A stretch of 64,000 nt of DNA from Aureimonas pseudogalii (GTDB lineage Bacteria; Pseudomonadota; Alphaproteobacteria; Rhizobiales; Rhizobiaceae), in NCBI RefSeq assembly GCF_014196835.1, contig NZ_JACIEK010000003.1:186001-250000 (forward strand), in the 5' to 3' direction. Position 1 is the first letter of the stretch. Each line of letters begins with the position of its first letter. Positions 35,379 through 44,488 of this stretch are shown here, piece after piece. The notes under the pieces were generated by a model, which saw only the letters and a program-made list of their open reading frames with translations, was not told the origin of the DNA and made no database searches. The translations under genes and the position numbers were made by a program.

Positions 35379-37232
35379 ATGGGCAACGACCTGACGAAAG
35401 TCGCGGGCGACCTGACGAGCCCGAAGGGCAATCGCGGCCACGGACGCGCGGCGACGACGCTGCGCTCGCGCGCCTGGTTCGACAATCCCGACAATGCCGA
35501 CATGACCGCGCTCTATCTCGAGCGCTACATGAACTTCGGTTTGAGCCAGGAAGAGCTGCAGTCCGGCCGCCCGATCATCGGCATCGCGCAGACCGGCTCC
35601 GACCTCTCGCCTTGCAACCGCCACCACATGGAACTCGCGACCCGCGTGCGCGAGGGCATCCGCGAGGCCGGCGGCATTGCGATCGAATTTCCGGTGCATC
35701 CGATCCAGGAGACCGGCAAACGCCCGACTGCGGGCCTCGACCGCAACCTCGCCTATCTCGGCCTCGTCGAGATCCTCTACGGCTATCCGCTCGACGGCGT
35801 GGTGCTGACGATCGGCTGCGACAAGACGACCCCCGCCTGCCTGATGGCGGCGGCGACCGTGAACATTCCGGCGATCGCGCTCTCGGTCGGCCCGATGCTG
35901 AACGGCTGGTTCCGCGGCGAGCGTACGGGATCGGGCACCATCGTCTGGAAGGCCCGTGAGCTGATGGCCAAGGGCGAGATCGACTATGCCGGCTTCGTCA
36001 AGCTGGTCGCGTCGTCGGCGCCCTCCACCGGCTATTGCAACACGATGGGCACGGCGACGACGATGAACTCGCTGGCCGAGGCGTTGGGCATGCAGTTGCC
36101 CGGCTCGGCGGCGATCCCCGCGCCCTACCGCGACCGGCAGGAAGTGTCGTACCGCACGGGTCTCCGCATCGTCGAGATGGTCAACGAAGACCTGAAGCCC
36201 TCGGACATCCTGACGAAGGACGCCTTCGTCAACGCCATCCGCGTCAACTCCGCGATCGGTGGCTCGACCAACGCGCCCATCCACCTCAACGCGCTCGCCC
36301 GCCACATCGGCGTCGAGCTGACGGTGGACGACTGGCAGACCTACGGCGAGGAGATCCCGCTGCTGGTGAACCTGCAGCCTGCCGGCGAGTATCTCGGCGA
36401 GGACTACTATCATGCCGGCGGCGTACCCGCGGTGGTCAACCAGCTGATGGAGCAGGGGCTGATCAACGAGGACGCGATGACCGTCAACGGTCGCACCATC
36501 GGTGACAATTGCCGCGGCGCGAAGATCGAGGACGATAAGGTCATCCGCACCTACGACAACCCCCTGAAGGACCGGGCCGGCTTCCTCGTCCTGCGCGGCA
36601 ACCTGTTCTCCTCGGCGATCATGAAGACCTCGGTGATCTCGCCCGAGTTCCGCGAGCGCTACCTCGTGAACCCGGCCGACCTCAATGCCTTCGAGGGCAA
36701 CGCCGTCGTGTTCGACGGACCGGAGGACTACCACCACCGCATCGACGATCCGGCGCTGGCGATCGACGAGCACACGATCCTCTTCATGCGCGGCGCCGGC
36801 CCGATCGGCTATCCCGGAGCGGCCGAGGTCGTGAACATGCGGGCGCCCGACTACCTCATCAAGCGCGGCGTCACCTCGCTCGCCTGCATCGGCGACGGTC
36901 GCCAGTCCGGCACGTCGGGTTCGCCCTCGATCCTCAACGCCTCGCCCGAGGCGGCCGCCGGCGGCAACCTTGCCGTGCTGAAGACGGGTGACCGGGTGCG
37001 TATCGATCTCGGACGCGGCACCGCCGACATCCTCATCTCCGACGAGGAGCTGAACGAACGTCGCGCGGCGTTGAAGAGCGAGGGCGGCTACAAGTATCCC
37101 GAGCACCAGACGCCGTGGCAGGAAATCCAGCGCACGCTCGTCGGCCAGATGGAAACCGGCGCGGTGCTCGAGAACGCCGTGCAGTATCAGCGGCTGGCGC
37201 AGACCAAGGGCGTGCCGCGCGACAATCACTGA
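35379..37232 (+). CDS. IlvD/Edd-family aldonate dehydratase (L-arabonate/D-galactonate type)
   Basis: The 617-residue protein belongs to the [2Fe-2S] sugar-acid dehydratases. Cluster cysteines are Cys79 (SPCNRH), Cys147 (GCDKTTPAC) and Cys220 (STGYCNTMG), and Asp148-Lys149 would bind Mg. The spacing fits L-arabonate dehydratase of R. leguminosarum (Cys59/127/200 as I recall) with a uniform shift of 20 residues. That enzyme also accepts D-galactonate and D-fuconate, so one dehydratase may serve both sugars here. It makes the 2-keto-3-deoxy acid. The start ATG at 35379 follows GAGGAGAGACGACC. A strong terminator follows the gene. Confidence 0.92.
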   Translation: MGNDLTKVAGDLTSPKGNRGHGRAATTLRSRAWFDNPDNADMTALYLERYMNFGLSQEELQSGRPIIGIAQTGSDLSPCNRHHMELATRVREGIREAGGIAIEFPVHPIQETGKRPTAGLDRNLAYLGLVEILYGYPLDGVVLTIGCDKTTPACLMAAATVNIPAIALSVGPMLNGWFRGERTGSGTIVWKARELMAKGEIDYAGFVKLVASSAPSTGYCNTMGTATTMNSLAEALGMQLPGSAAIPAPYRDRQEVSYRTGLRIVEMVNEDLKPSDILTKDAFVNAIRVNSAIGGSTNAPIHLNALARHIGVELTVDDWQTYGEEIPLLVNLQPAGEYLGEDYYHAGGVPAVVNQLMEQGLINEDAMTVNGRTIGDNCRGAKIEDDKVIRTYDNPLKDRAGFLVLRGNLFSSAIMKTSVISPEFRERYLVNPADLNAFEGNAVVFDGPEDYHHRIDDPALAIDEHTILFMRGAGPIGYPGAAEVVNMRAPDYLIKRGVTSLACIGDGRQSGTSGSPSILNASPEAAAGGNLAVLKTGDRVRIDLGRGTADILISDEELNERRAALKSEGGYKYPEHQTPWQEIQRTLVGQMETGAVLENAVQYQRLAQTKGVPRDNH

Positions 37233-37245
37233 GCCGCGACCAACC

Positions 37246-37270
37246 GGGCCGGCCTCGCGCCGGCCCTTTT
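37246..37270 (+). terminator. Rho-independent terminator after the aldonate dehydratase gene
   Basis: A perfect 8-bp GC stem (37246-37253 with 37259-37266) around a 5-nt loop is followed by TTTT. It ends the first galactose/arabinose unit; the lactonase gene then needs its own promoter or read-through. Confidence 0.8.
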
Positions 37271-37352
37271 CAACATGGGCACGATCTGGCATCTCGATGG
37301 CCGGACGACACGCGACGCGTGCGCCCATCGCGCTGCTGGGAGAGCATAGCCT

Positions 37353-38240
37353 ATGGACGACGTCCGCATCCGCGTCCTGTCGGAGCACCGCTGCCATCTG
37401 GGCGAAGGTCCGACCTACGACGCTCGCACGGACACGGCCTGGTGGTTCGACATTCTGGAGAGGAAACTCTTCGAAGCCGTCGTCTCCACGGGCGAGACGA
37501 AGATCCACGATCTGCCGATGATGGCGAGCGAACTCGCGATCATCGACGACGCCCGTCAGCTCGTGGCGACCGCCGACGGCCTCTACGTGCGCGACGTCGC
37601 CTCCGGCCGCATGGAGCTTCACACGCGCCTCGAGGACGACAACGGCACGACGCGCTCGAACGACGGGCGGGTGCACCCCAGCGGCTCGCTGTGGATCGGC
37701 ACGATGGGGCGCCAGGCCGAGGAGGGCGCAGGCTCGATCTACTGGTTCCGCGAGGGCGAGTTGCGACGCCTCTATTCGCGCATCACCATTCCCAACGCGA
37801 TCTCCTTCTCGCCGGATGGCGGCACCGGCTACTTCGCCGACACGCATGAGGGCATCCTCTACCGGGTTCCGCTCGATCCGCTCACCGGCCTGCCGACCGG
37901 CGAGCCGACGGCGCTCGTCGATCATCGGGGCGGCGTGGGCGGCCTTGACGGGGCCGTCGTGGACGCCGAGGGCCGGATCTGGAACGCGCGCTGGGGCGCG
38001 GGTTGCGTCGACGTCTATTCGCCCGAAGGAGATCGCCTGCGAACGATTCCCGTGCCGGCCACGCGCCCGACCTGCCCGATCTTCGTCGGGCCGAAGCTCG
38101 ACCGCATCCTCGTGACATCCGCCACCGAAGGCATGAGCGAAGCGGAGCGAAGCGCCGATCCGCAGGGCGGGATGACGTTCCTCGTCGATCTGCCGGTTCG
38201 GGGCCAGCCCGAGGCGCGCGTGAAGGCTTTTGCCTCGTGA
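37353..38240 (+). CDS. SMP-30/gluconolactonase-family sugar lactonase
   Basis: The 295-residue protein is a six-bladed beta-propeller of the regucalcin type: LSEHRCHLGEGPTYDAR with metal ligand Glu18, TTRSNDGRVHPSGSLWIGTMG, IPNAISFSPDGGTGYFADT and GGLDGAVVDAEGRIW. It would hydrolyse the galactono- or arabinono-lactone made by the dehydrogenase to the free aldonic acid. The ATG at 37353 follows GGGAGAG. Its stop overlaps the GTG start of the kinase gene, so the lactonase, kinase and aldolase are coupled. Confidence 0.9.
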   Translation: MDDVRIRVLSEHRCHLGEGPTYDARTDTAWWFDILERKLFEAVVSTGETKIHDLPMMASELAIIDDARQLVATADGLYVRDVASGRMELHTRLEDDNGTTRSNDGRVHPSGSLWIGTMGRQAEEGAGSIYWFREGELRRLYSRITIPNAISFSPDGGTGYFADTHEGILYRVPLDPLTGLPTGEPTALVDHRGGVGGLDGAVVDAEGRIWNARWGAGCVDVYSPEGDRLRTIPVPATRPTCPIFVGPKLDRILVTSATEGMSEAERSADPQGGMTFLVDLPVRGQPEARVKAFAS

Positions 38241-39178
38241 GCCGCGAACCGGCCTATGCGGCGATCGACTGGGGCACGACCTCCTTCCGGGCCTGGGCCT
38301 GCGCGGCGGACGGCACCGTTCTCGGCGAGCGTCGCGCCGCCGACGGGTTGATCTCGGCCGCCGATCGCGGCTTCGAGACCGTGCTCGAAGGCCATCTCTC
38401 GGCCCTCGGCCTCGGCTCCTCCGCGCCGGTGGTCATGTGCGGCATGGTGGGCTCGCGCACCGGCTGGGTCGAGGCCGCCTATCTCGATACGCCGATCGGG
38501 CTGGACGGACTGGCCGCGCAGGCGACGCCCGTGCCGGCTTCGGCGCGCCCGGTCTTCATCCTGCCAGGCCTTGCACAGCGCAGCCCGGTGGAGCCCGACG
38601 TCATGCGCGGCGAGGAGACGCAACTGCTGGGCGTCGTCGCCGACGGGCTGCGCACCGGCTTCGTCTGTATGCCCGGCACGCATTCCAAATGGGTGCGGCT
38701 CGAGGACGGGACGATCGAATCGTTCTCAACCTTCATGACAGGGGAACTGTTCCAGCATCTGCGCACCCATTCGATCCTGCGGCAGGCGGTGGAGACGGCG
38801 ACGGCGGTGGATGCCACGCTGCCCGCCTTCACCGAGGCCGTCCGCCACGTTCTCGAGGAGCCGGCGCTGGCGACGAACCGGCTCTTCCAGATCCGGGCCG
38901 GCTGGCTGTTGGCCGGGCGTTCTGCGGGGGATCAGCTGGCGCGCTTGTCCGGGACGCTCATCGGACTGGAGATCGCGGGTGCACAGGCGCGTTACGGCGA
39001 TCTGACAGGCGCCGCGCTGCTCGCTTCGGGGCCGATCGCCGCGCTCTACGATGCCGCTTTCGCGGTGGCCGGGTTCGGGACCTTCCGGCCACTCGACGCC
39101 GACCGCTGCGTGCGCCATGGCTTGCACGCCGCCGCTTGCACCCTGTTCTCGCTCGCCTCGACGGAAACGCCCGCATGA
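38237..39178 (+). CDS. dgoK: 2-dehydro-3-deoxygalactonokinase
   Basis: The 313-residue protein opens AAIDWGTTSFRAWACAADG, the phosphate-binding loop of the DgoK family, with CGMVGSRTGW, VFILPGLAQ, CMPGTHSKWVRLEDG and SFSTFMTGELFQHLRTHSIL further on. It phosphorylates 2-keto-3-deoxy-D-galactonate at O6 with ATP. It starts with GTG at 38237, overlapping the lactonase stop as GTGA, and its own stop overlaps the aldolase start as ATGA. With the aldolase it forms the lower De Ley-Doudoroff pathway. Confidence 0.94.
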   Translation: MSREPAYAAIDWGTTSFRAWACAADGTVLGERRAADGLISAADRGFETVLEGHLSALGLGSSAPVVMCGMVGSRTGWVEAAYLDTPIGLDGLAAQATPVPASARPVFILPGLAQRSPVEPDVMRGEETQLLGVVADGLRTGFVCMPGTHSKWVRLEDGTIESFSTFMTGELFQHLRTHSILRQAVETATAVDATLPAFTEAVRHVLEEPALATNRLFQIRAGWLLAGRSAGDQLARLSGTLIGLEIAGAQARYGDLTGAALLASGPIAALYDAAFAVAGFGTFRPLDADRCVRHGLHAAACTLFSLASTETPA

Positions 39179-39819
39179 GCTTCACCGCAACCGTTCCCTG
39201 GCCGACGCTGAAGCGCTCGCTCGTTGCGATCCTGCGGGGCATCGGCCCGGACGAGATCGAGCCCGCCGTGGCGACGCTGATGGAAGCGGGGTTCGAGGCG
39301 ATCGAGATTCCGCTGAACTCGCCCGACGCCTTTCGATCGATCGCACTCGCCGCCCGGCTCGGTTCGGCCGATCATTTCATCGGTGCCGGCACCGTTCTCG
39401 ACGTCGAGAGCGTCGATCGGCTTGCGGAGGCTGGTGGCCGGCTTCTCGTTTCACCCAATGTCGATGCGCAGGTGCTGCGCCGAGCCGGCGAGCACGGCAT
39501 GGTGACGATGCCAGGCGTCTTCACGCCGACGGAGGCCTTCGCGGCGCTCGCGGCGGGCGCCTCCGCGCTCAAGTTCTTTCCCGCCATCGTGCTCGGTCCC
39601 GCCGGCGTTTCGGCGATCAAGGCCGTGCTGCCGAAGGACCGGGAGATCGGCGTCGTTGGAGGCGTGTCCGAGCGCGATTTCGAAGCCTTTTCGAAAGTCG
39701 GGGTTCGAACCTTCGGCCTCGGTTCGTCGCTCTACAAGCCGGGCATGACCGCCGGCGACATTCGCGAGCGTGCCGACGCCGCGGTCTTGCTCTACGACCG
39801 GATTTTCGATTTAGGATAA
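39175..39819 (+). CDS. dgoA: 2-dehydro-3-deoxy-6-phosphogalactonate aldolase
   Basis: The 214-residue protein is a class I KDPG/KDPGal-type aldolase: LVAILRGIGPDEI, the catalytic glutamate in AIEIPLNSPDAF, GAGTVLD, and the Schiff-base lysine in ALKFFPA. It cleaves the phosphorylated keto-deoxy acid to pyruvate and glyceraldehyde-3-phosphate. It is the last gene of the coupled lactonase-kinase-aldolase unit. An inverted repeat that may be an operator for the next gene spans its stop codon. The pairing with dgoK favours the galactonate over the gluconate isomer. Confidence 0.93.
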   Translation: MSFTATVPWPTLKRSLVAILRGIGPDEIEPAVATLMEAGFEAIEIPLNSPDAFRSIALAARLGSADHFIGAGTVLDVESVDRLAEAGGRLLVSPNVDAQVLRRAGEHGMVTMPGVFTPTEAFAALAAGASALKFFPAIVLGPAGVSAIKAVLPKDREIGVVGGVSERDFEAFSKVGVRTFGLGSSLYKPGMTAGDIRERADAAVLLYDRIFDLG

Positions 39820-39872
39820 ATCAGATCGCCGCAAGAATCCGTTTGTGGGTCCTCCGGCGATAGGCTAAATCA
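39808..39872 (+). promoter_or_regulatory. Candidate chvE operators: inverted repeat and direct repeat
   Basis: GATTTAGGATAAATC (39808-39822) has perfect 6-bp arms and covers the dgoA stop. Its right part, TAGGATAAATCA (39812-39823), recurs as TAGGCTAAATCA at 39861-39872, 49 bp away. The two copies lie 170-235 bp before chvE, where a LysR-type regulator such as GbpR would be expected to act. No gbpR gene is present next to chvE in this window. Confidence 0.45.
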
Positions 39873-40041
39873 TCAGACAATAGAACCCTTCGCTGTGGGG
39901 CGCCTGTTCGGTGAGGCGGCGGGGGGGTCTGGAGGGGCCGGACGCAGCCGCGTCTCGCCGAACGTCAATCAACGGCGCGAGGGGTTCGCGTCGAAATCGG
40001 CGGTTGCGAGAGGATCGCGGCGTCGTATCGGGAGGAAGAGC

Positions 40042-41106
40042 ATGATTTCGATGAAGTCCCTGCTGGCCGCCGTGGCTCTCAGTGCTATGACGTTCGCCGG
40101 CAGCGCCCTGGCGCAGGACAAGGGTACGGTCGGCGTGTCCATGCCGACGAAGTCCTCGGCGCGTTGGATCGCCGACGGCGACAACATGGTGAAGGCGCTG
40201 AAGGAGAAGGGTTACACGGCCGATCTCCAGTACGCCGAAGACGACATCCCGACCCAGCTCTCGCAGATCGAGAACATGGTCACGAAGGGCGTCAAGGTCC
40301 TCGTGGTCGCCTCCATCGACGGCACGACGCTGTCTGACATTCTCAAGCAGGCCCACGATTCGGGCGTGAAGGTCATCGCCTACGATCGCCTGATCCGCGA
40401 GACCCCGAACGTCGACTACTACGCGACCTTCGACAACTTCCAGGTCGGAGTGCTTCAGGCCCGGTCGCTCGTCGACGGTCTCGACGCCGCCAACAAGCCG
40501 GGCCCGTTCAACGTCGAGTTGTTCGGTGGTTCGCCGGACGACAACAACGCCTTCTTCTTCTACAACGGCGCGATGAGCGTTCTTCAGCCGATGATCGACA
40601 GCGGCAAGATCGTCGTTCCGTCGGGCCAGATGGGCATGGAGACGGTCGGCACGCTGCGTTGGGATCCCGCCGTCGCGCAGGCCCGCATGGATAACCTGCT
40701 GTCGGCCTACTACACCGACAAGAAGGTCGACGCGGTGCTCTCGCCCTACGACGGTCTGTCGATCGGCATCATCTCGTCGCTGAAGGGCGTCGGCTACGGT
40801 TCGGGCGATCTGAAGATGCCCGTCGTGTCGGGCCAGGATGCCGAAGTGCCTTCGGTCAAGTCGATCCTGGCAGGCGAGCAGTACTCCACCGTCTACAAGG
40901 ACACGCGCGAACTCGCCAAGGTCACGGTCGACATGGTCGACGCGATGGCCGCCGGCACCGAGGTGAAGGTCAACGACTCCAAGACCTACGAGAACGGCGT
41001 CAAGGTCGTCCCCTCCTACCTCCTGAAGCCGGTGCTGGTGAACAAGGCGAATGCCGAAGAGGTGCTCGTCGGCAGCGGCTATTACACGGCCGACCAGATC
41101 AAGTAA
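40042..41106 (+). CDS. chvE: Multiple-monosaccharide-binding periplasmic protein ChvE
   Basis: The 354-residue protein has a signal peptide (ending near SALAQ, about residue 25) and the ChvE/GbpA type I periplasmic binding fold: [87 protein letters not shown]. In agrobacteria ChvE binds galactose, arabinose, glucose, xylose and sugar acids, feeding uptake, chemotaxis and, with VirA, virulence sensing. Here it surely serves uptake; no vir genes are seen. ATG 40042 follows GGGAGGAAGAGC. It heads the chvE-gguA-gguB operon. Confidence 0.95.
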   Translation: MISMKSLLAAVALSAMTFAGSALAQDKGTVGVSMPTKSSARWIADGDNMVKALKEKGYTADLQYAEDDIPTQLSQIENMVTKGVKVLVVASIDGTTLSDILKQAHDSGVKVIAYDRLIRETPNVDYYATFDNFQVGVLQARSLVDGLDAANKPGPFNVELFGGSPDDNNAFFFYNGAMSVLQPMIDSGKIVVPSGQMGMETVGTLRWDPAVAQARMDNLLSAYYTDKKVDAVLSPYDGLSIGIISSLKGVGYGSGDLKMPVVSGQDAEVPSVKSILAGEQYSTVYKDTRELAKVTVDMVDAMAAGTEVKVNDSKTYENGVKVVPSYLLKPVLVNKANAEEVLVGSGYYTADQIK

Positions 41107-41124
41107 TCGACGTTTCGGCATCGG

Positions 41125-41151
41125 GTCCGGGAGGCGCCATGCCTTCCGGAC
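41125..41151 (+). other. Stem-loop between chvE and gguA
   Basis: An 11-bp stem (41125-41135 with 41141-41151, one G-T pair) with a 5-nt loop and a TCTTCT tail lies 19 bp after chvE. It is likely a partial terminator or mRNA-protecting hairpin that keeps ChvE in excess over GguAB. Confidence 0.6.
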
Positions 41152-41181
41152 TCTTCTGGCATCCGGCGGCGGGAGGATAGG

Positions 41182-42723
41182 ATGAGCCCCATTCTGGAGA
41201 TGCGTGGCATCACCAAGACGTTTCCGGGCGTGAAGGCCCTCGACAACGTCAACCTGTCGGTCACCGCGGGCGAGATCCATGCGATCTGCGGCGAGAACGG
41301 CGCCGGCAAGTCGACCCTTATGAAGGTTCTTTCGGGCGTCTACCCGCACGGCACCTACGAGGGCGAGATCCGCTACGAGAACGAGGCTCGGGCCTTCCGC
41401 AACATCTCGGACTCCGAGAAGCTCGGCATCATCATCATTCACCAGGAGCTGGCGCTCGTGCCGCTCTTGTCGATCACCGAAAATATGTTCCTGGGCAACG
41501 AGATGGCGTCGTACGGCGTCATCGACTGGGACGCCGCGCATGCGCGATGCCGCGATCTTCTCGCTCAGGTCGGCCTCAAGGAAGCGCCGACGACGCTGAT
41601 CAAGGATCTCGGCATCGGCAAACAGCAGCTCGTCGAAATTGCCAAGGCCCTGGCCAAGAAGGTTCGGCTCCTCATTCTCGACGAACCGACTGCCAGCCTC
41701 AACGAAAGCGACAGTCAGGCGTTGCTCGATCTGCTCCTTGAGTTCAAGCGCAAGGGCATTTCGTCGATCATCATCTCGCACAAGCTGAACGAGATCGCGC
41801 GCGTCGCGGACTCGATCACCGTGATCCGCGACGGCTCGACGGTCTCGACCATCGATTGCCGCTCCGAGCCGATCTCGGAAGACCGCATCATTCGCGACAT
41901 GGTCGGCCGCAGCCTGGCCGACCGGTATCCCTCACGCGAGGCGAAGATCGGCGATGTGCTGTTCGAGGCGAGAAACTGGAACTGCTTCCATCATCTCAGC
42001 TCCTCGCGGCAGGTCCTCAAGAACGTCGCGGTGAACGTGCGACGCGGCGAGGTCGTCGGCATCGCCGGCCTGATGGGCGCCGGGCGCACCGAATTCGCGA
42101 TGAGCGTCTTCGGCCGCTCCTACGGGCGCAACGTCTCGGGCGAAGTGCTGATGCACGGCAAGCCGGTGGACGTCTCCTCGATCAACAAGGCGATCGACGC
42201 GGGCATCGCCTACGTCACCGAGGATCGCAAGCATCTCGGCCTCATCCTCGACGACGACATCAAGCAGAACATCTCGCTCGCCAACCTTTCGGGCATTTCG
42301 AAGGGCGGCATCGTCGACAACCATCGCGAGCAGGAGGTCGCCGACGGATTCCGCGACAAGCTGAAGATCCGCTGCTCGTCGATCCTGCAGAAGACGCTCA
42401 ACCTCTCCGGCGGCAACCAGCAGAAGGTCGTGTTGTCGAAGTGGTTGTTTTCGAACCCCGATCTCCTGATCCTCGACGAGCCGACCCGCGGCATCGACGT
42501 CGGCGCCAAGTTCGAGATCTATTCCATCATCAACAAGCTCGCGGAAGAGGGGAAGGCGGTGCTGATGATCTCGTCGGAAATGCCGGAACTTCTCGGCATG
42601 TGCGACCGGATCTACGTCATGAACGAAGGCCGCATCGTGGCCGAGATGACGGCGGCCGAAGCCTCGCAGGAAAACATCATGCGTGCCATCATCCGCTCGG
42701 GAGGAGTGAACCATGAGCATTAA
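41182..42723 (+). CDS. gguA: Sugar ABC transporter ATP-binding protein GguA
   Basis: The 513-residue protein is a double ATPase of the MglA/XylG type. The first domain has [24 protein letters not shown] and [11 protein letters not shown]; the second has the degenerate P-loop [25 protein letters not shown] and [14 protein letters not shown]. It couples ATP hydrolysis to uptake through GguB of sugars delivered by ChvE. The ATG at 41182 follows GGGAGGATAGG. Its 3' end overlaps the gguB start by 11 bp. Confidence 0.95.
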   Translation: MSPILEMRGITKTFPGVKALDNVNLSVTAGEIHAICGENGAGKSTLMKVLSGVYPHGTYEGEIRYENEARAFRNISDSEKLGIIIIHQELALVPLLSITENMFLGNEMASYGVIDWDAAHARCRDLLAQVGLKEAPTTLIKDLGIGKQQLVEIAKALAKKVRLLILDEPTASLNESDSQALLDLLLEFKRKGISSIIISHKLNEIARVADSITVIRDGSTVSTIDCRSEPISEDRIIRDMVGRSLADRYPSREAKIGDVLFEARNWNCFHHLSSSRQVLKNVAVNVRRGEVVGIAGLMGAGRTEFAMSVFGRSYGRNVSGEVLMHGKPVDVSSINKAIDAGIAYVTEDRKHLGLILDDDIKQNISLANLSGISKGGIVDNHREQEVADGFRDKLKIRCSSILQKTLNLSGGNQQKVVLSKWLFSNPDLLILDEPTRGIDVGAKFEIYSIINKLAEEGKAVLMISSEMPELLGMCDRIYVMNEGRIVAEMTAAEASQENIMRAIIRSGGVNHEH

Positions 42724-43915
42724 GACCGTCGACGAACCCGCGGGCGGCGCCAGCGGGAGCTTCAATCTGGGCTTCCTCAAGTCGCATATCCGCGAATACG
42801 GCATGCTGATCGCTCTCGTCGTGATCATGGCCTTCTTCCAGATCATGACCGGCGGCGTGCTGATGCGCCCGCTGAACCTTACCAATCTCGTGCTGCAGAA
42901 CAGCTATGTCGTCATCATGGCGATCGGCATGCTGCTCATCATCATCACCGGCCATATCGACCTGTCGATCGGCTCGGTGGCGGGCTTCATCGGCGGTCTC
43001 GGCGCGGTGTTGATGGTGAAATACGGGCTCGACGGGTTCACCGCTGCCGCGATCGGCCTCGCCGTCGGCGGCGTGATCGGCGCGGTGCAGGGCTACCTCG
43101 TCGCCTACTTCAAGGTTCCCTCCTTCATCGTCACCCTGGCGGGCATGCTCGTCTTCCGTGGCTTGACACTGAAGGTGTTGGGCTCCGCTTCGGTCGGACC
43201 GTTCCCCGAGGGCTTCCAGAAGCTCTCCAAGGGCTTCATTCCCGATTTCCTCGGCGGCGACGGACTGCATCTCACCACGGTCGCCATCGGCGCCTTCGCC
43301 TCCGCGCTCATCGTCTATCTCAGCGCTCGCAAGCGTTCGAAGCAGGCGCGGGTCGGACAGCTGGACGAACCCTTCGGCCTCTTCGTTGGACGCAACCTCT
43401 TCATCGCCGCCGCGATCATGCTCATCAGCTACCTGCTGGCGACCTATAACGGCTTCCCGAACGTCCTCATCGTCATGGCGCTGCTCATCGCGGTCTACGG
43501 CTTCGTCACCACGCGCACCACGATGGGTCGCCGGATCTATGCCGTCGGCGGCAACGAGAAGGCCGCGAAGCTCTCGGGCATTCGCACCGAGCGGCTGACC
43601 TTCTTCACCTTCGTCAACATGGGGGTTCTCGCGGCACTCGCCGGTCTCATCTTCGCCGCCCGCCTCAACTCGGCGACGCCGAAGGCCGGCGTCGGCTTCG
43701 AACTCGACGTTATCGCGGCCTGCTTCATCGGCGGAGCATCCGCCTATGGCGGCGTCGGCAAGGTCATCGGCGCGGTGGTCGGCGCGTTCATCATCGGCGT
43801 GATGAACAACGGCATGTCGATCCTCGGTATCGGCATCGACGACCAGCAGGTCATCAAGGGGATCGTGCTGCTCGCGGCTGTCTGCTTCGACGTCTACAAC
43901 CGCAACAAGGCCTGA
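42713..43915 (+). CDS. gguB: Sugar ABC transporter permease GguB
   Basis: The 400-residue membrane protein has the CUT2 permease motif [18 protein letters not shown] and [76 protein letters not shown]. At 400 residues it is longer than RbsC-like proteins (about 320-330) because of an additional segment around residues 150-225, as is usual for GguB/XylH. ATG 42713 follows GGGAGGAGTGAACC and lies inside the end of gguA. A terminator follows 35 bp after the stop. Confidence 0.95.
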   Translation: MSIKTVDEPAGGASGSFNLGFLKSHIREYGMLIALVVIMAFFQIMTGGVLMRPLNLTNLVLQNSYVVIMAIGMLLIIITGHIDLSIGSVAGFIGGLGAVLMVKYGLDGFTAAAIGLAVGGVIGAVQGYLVAYFKVPSFIVTLAGMLVFRGLTLKVLGSASVGPFPEGFQKLSKGFIPDFLGGDGLHLTTVAIGAFASALIVYLSARKRSKQARVGQLDEPFGLFVGRNLFIAAAIMLISYLLATYNGFPNVLIVMALLIAVYGFVTTRTTMGRRIYAVGGNEKAAKLSGIRTERLTFFTFVNMGVLAALAGLIFAARLNSATPKAGVGFELDVIAACFIGGASAYGGVGKVIGAVVGAFIIGVMNNGMSILGIGIDDQQVIKGIVLLAAVCFDVYNRNKA

Positions 43916-43949
43916 TCGTCCTCGATCGTCGGCTTTTGGCTATCTGAAA

Positions 43950-43980
43950 GGCGTCCGGGCGACCGGGCGCCTTCTTTCGT
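43950..43980 (+). terminator. Rho-independent terminator of chvE-gguAB
   Basis: An 8-bp stem (43950-43957 with 43964-43971, one G-T pair) around a 6-nt loop is followed by TTCTTTCGT. Confidence 0.7.
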
Positions 43981-44130
43981 TGCCCGCGCACCGGGCGCCG
44001 GCGTCTGAAACCTCAAGGTCGATCGCTCGTTTTCCTGCGCCCATATGGATCCAACGCTTGCCGCAACGGAAAGGGTGCCGCCTCCTGACGACCGGCTGGG
44101 TTCGCGGCGAGACCATGCGTGCTGGCCGAA

Positions 44131-44253
44131 GCTTGCAACAGCTTGCAAGCACCGAGCGCGCAAGTTTCAGACGGACTTCTCACCCGTCGCCGATGCGATT
44201 TTACGTCCTGCTGGGACGGTGACGCTGGCCGCAAGGGATGCGGACGCTGGCCG
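44131..44253. repeat. Short direct repeats in the gap before the catalase gene
   Basis: GCTTGCAA occurs at 44131-44138 and 44141-44148, ten bases apart; the second copy lies inside the palindrome GCTTGCAAGC (44141-44150). Further on, GACGCTGGCCG occurs at 44221-44231 and 44243-44253. The one-turn spacing of the first pair suggests a protein-binding site, but no regulator is known. Confidence 0.4.
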
Positions 44254-44259
44254 TAGAGT

Positions 44260-44487
44260 TTATCGGCTCAGCAGGAAGTAGCGAGCGAGCCGCTCGAAGG
44301 CGTCGTCGCCTTGCATCCGGGGCGTTTCGCCTTCCGCGCCGAGGTCGTGTTCGTCTGGCAGCGGTCCGAAGTCTGAGCGAACGTCGTCTTCGCCGGGCGA
44401 CGCGACCCGTAGGTCCGACCGAGGGTTTGTCGGAACGTCTGCGACTCCGCGGGATTGGCCTTTCAGATCCAAACGAAAGGTTCCCAT
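44260..44487 (-). CDS. Possible small protein antisense to the catalase leader
   Basis: A 75-residue minus-strand frame starts at ATG 44487 (ATG 44490 is also in frame) and overlaps the catalase start region. Its second half (DEHDLGAEGETPRMQGDDAFERLARYFLLSR) has acidic and amphipathic character and high third-position GC, as in true genes here. The first half is unremarkable and a ribosome site is not clear. It could be a small conserved rhizobial protein or chance. I do not recognise a family. Confidence 0.3.
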   Translation of the reverse strand: MGTFRLDLKGQSRGVADVPTNPRSDLRVASPGEDDVRSDFGPLPDEHDLGAEGETPRMQGDDAFERLARYFLLSR

Positions 44488-44488
44488 C

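Larger units (their letters stand above)
43916..44488. other. 573-bp gap between gguB and the catalase gene
   Basis: The first 65 bp hold the gguB terminator. From 43982 to 44259 no convincing gene is seen; there are direct repeats at 44131 and 44221 (listed). A short minus-strand frame at 44260-44487 may be coding and is listed separately. The stretch 44330-44480 should carry the catalase promoter; GGAAC at 44432 followed 16 bp later by GATT is only a poor match to a general-stress promoter. Confidence 0.5.

Noticed and set aside
34857-37925. 1022-residue minus-strand open frame across the epimerase and dehydratase genes
   Set aside because: It is antisense to well-supported enzymes and has the Arg/Asp/Val-rich shadow composition common in high-GC DNA.
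44013-44281. Several 70-90-codon frames in the gap between gguB and the catalase gene
   Set aside because: They overlap each other on both strands, lack ribosome sites and have no protein-like composition.
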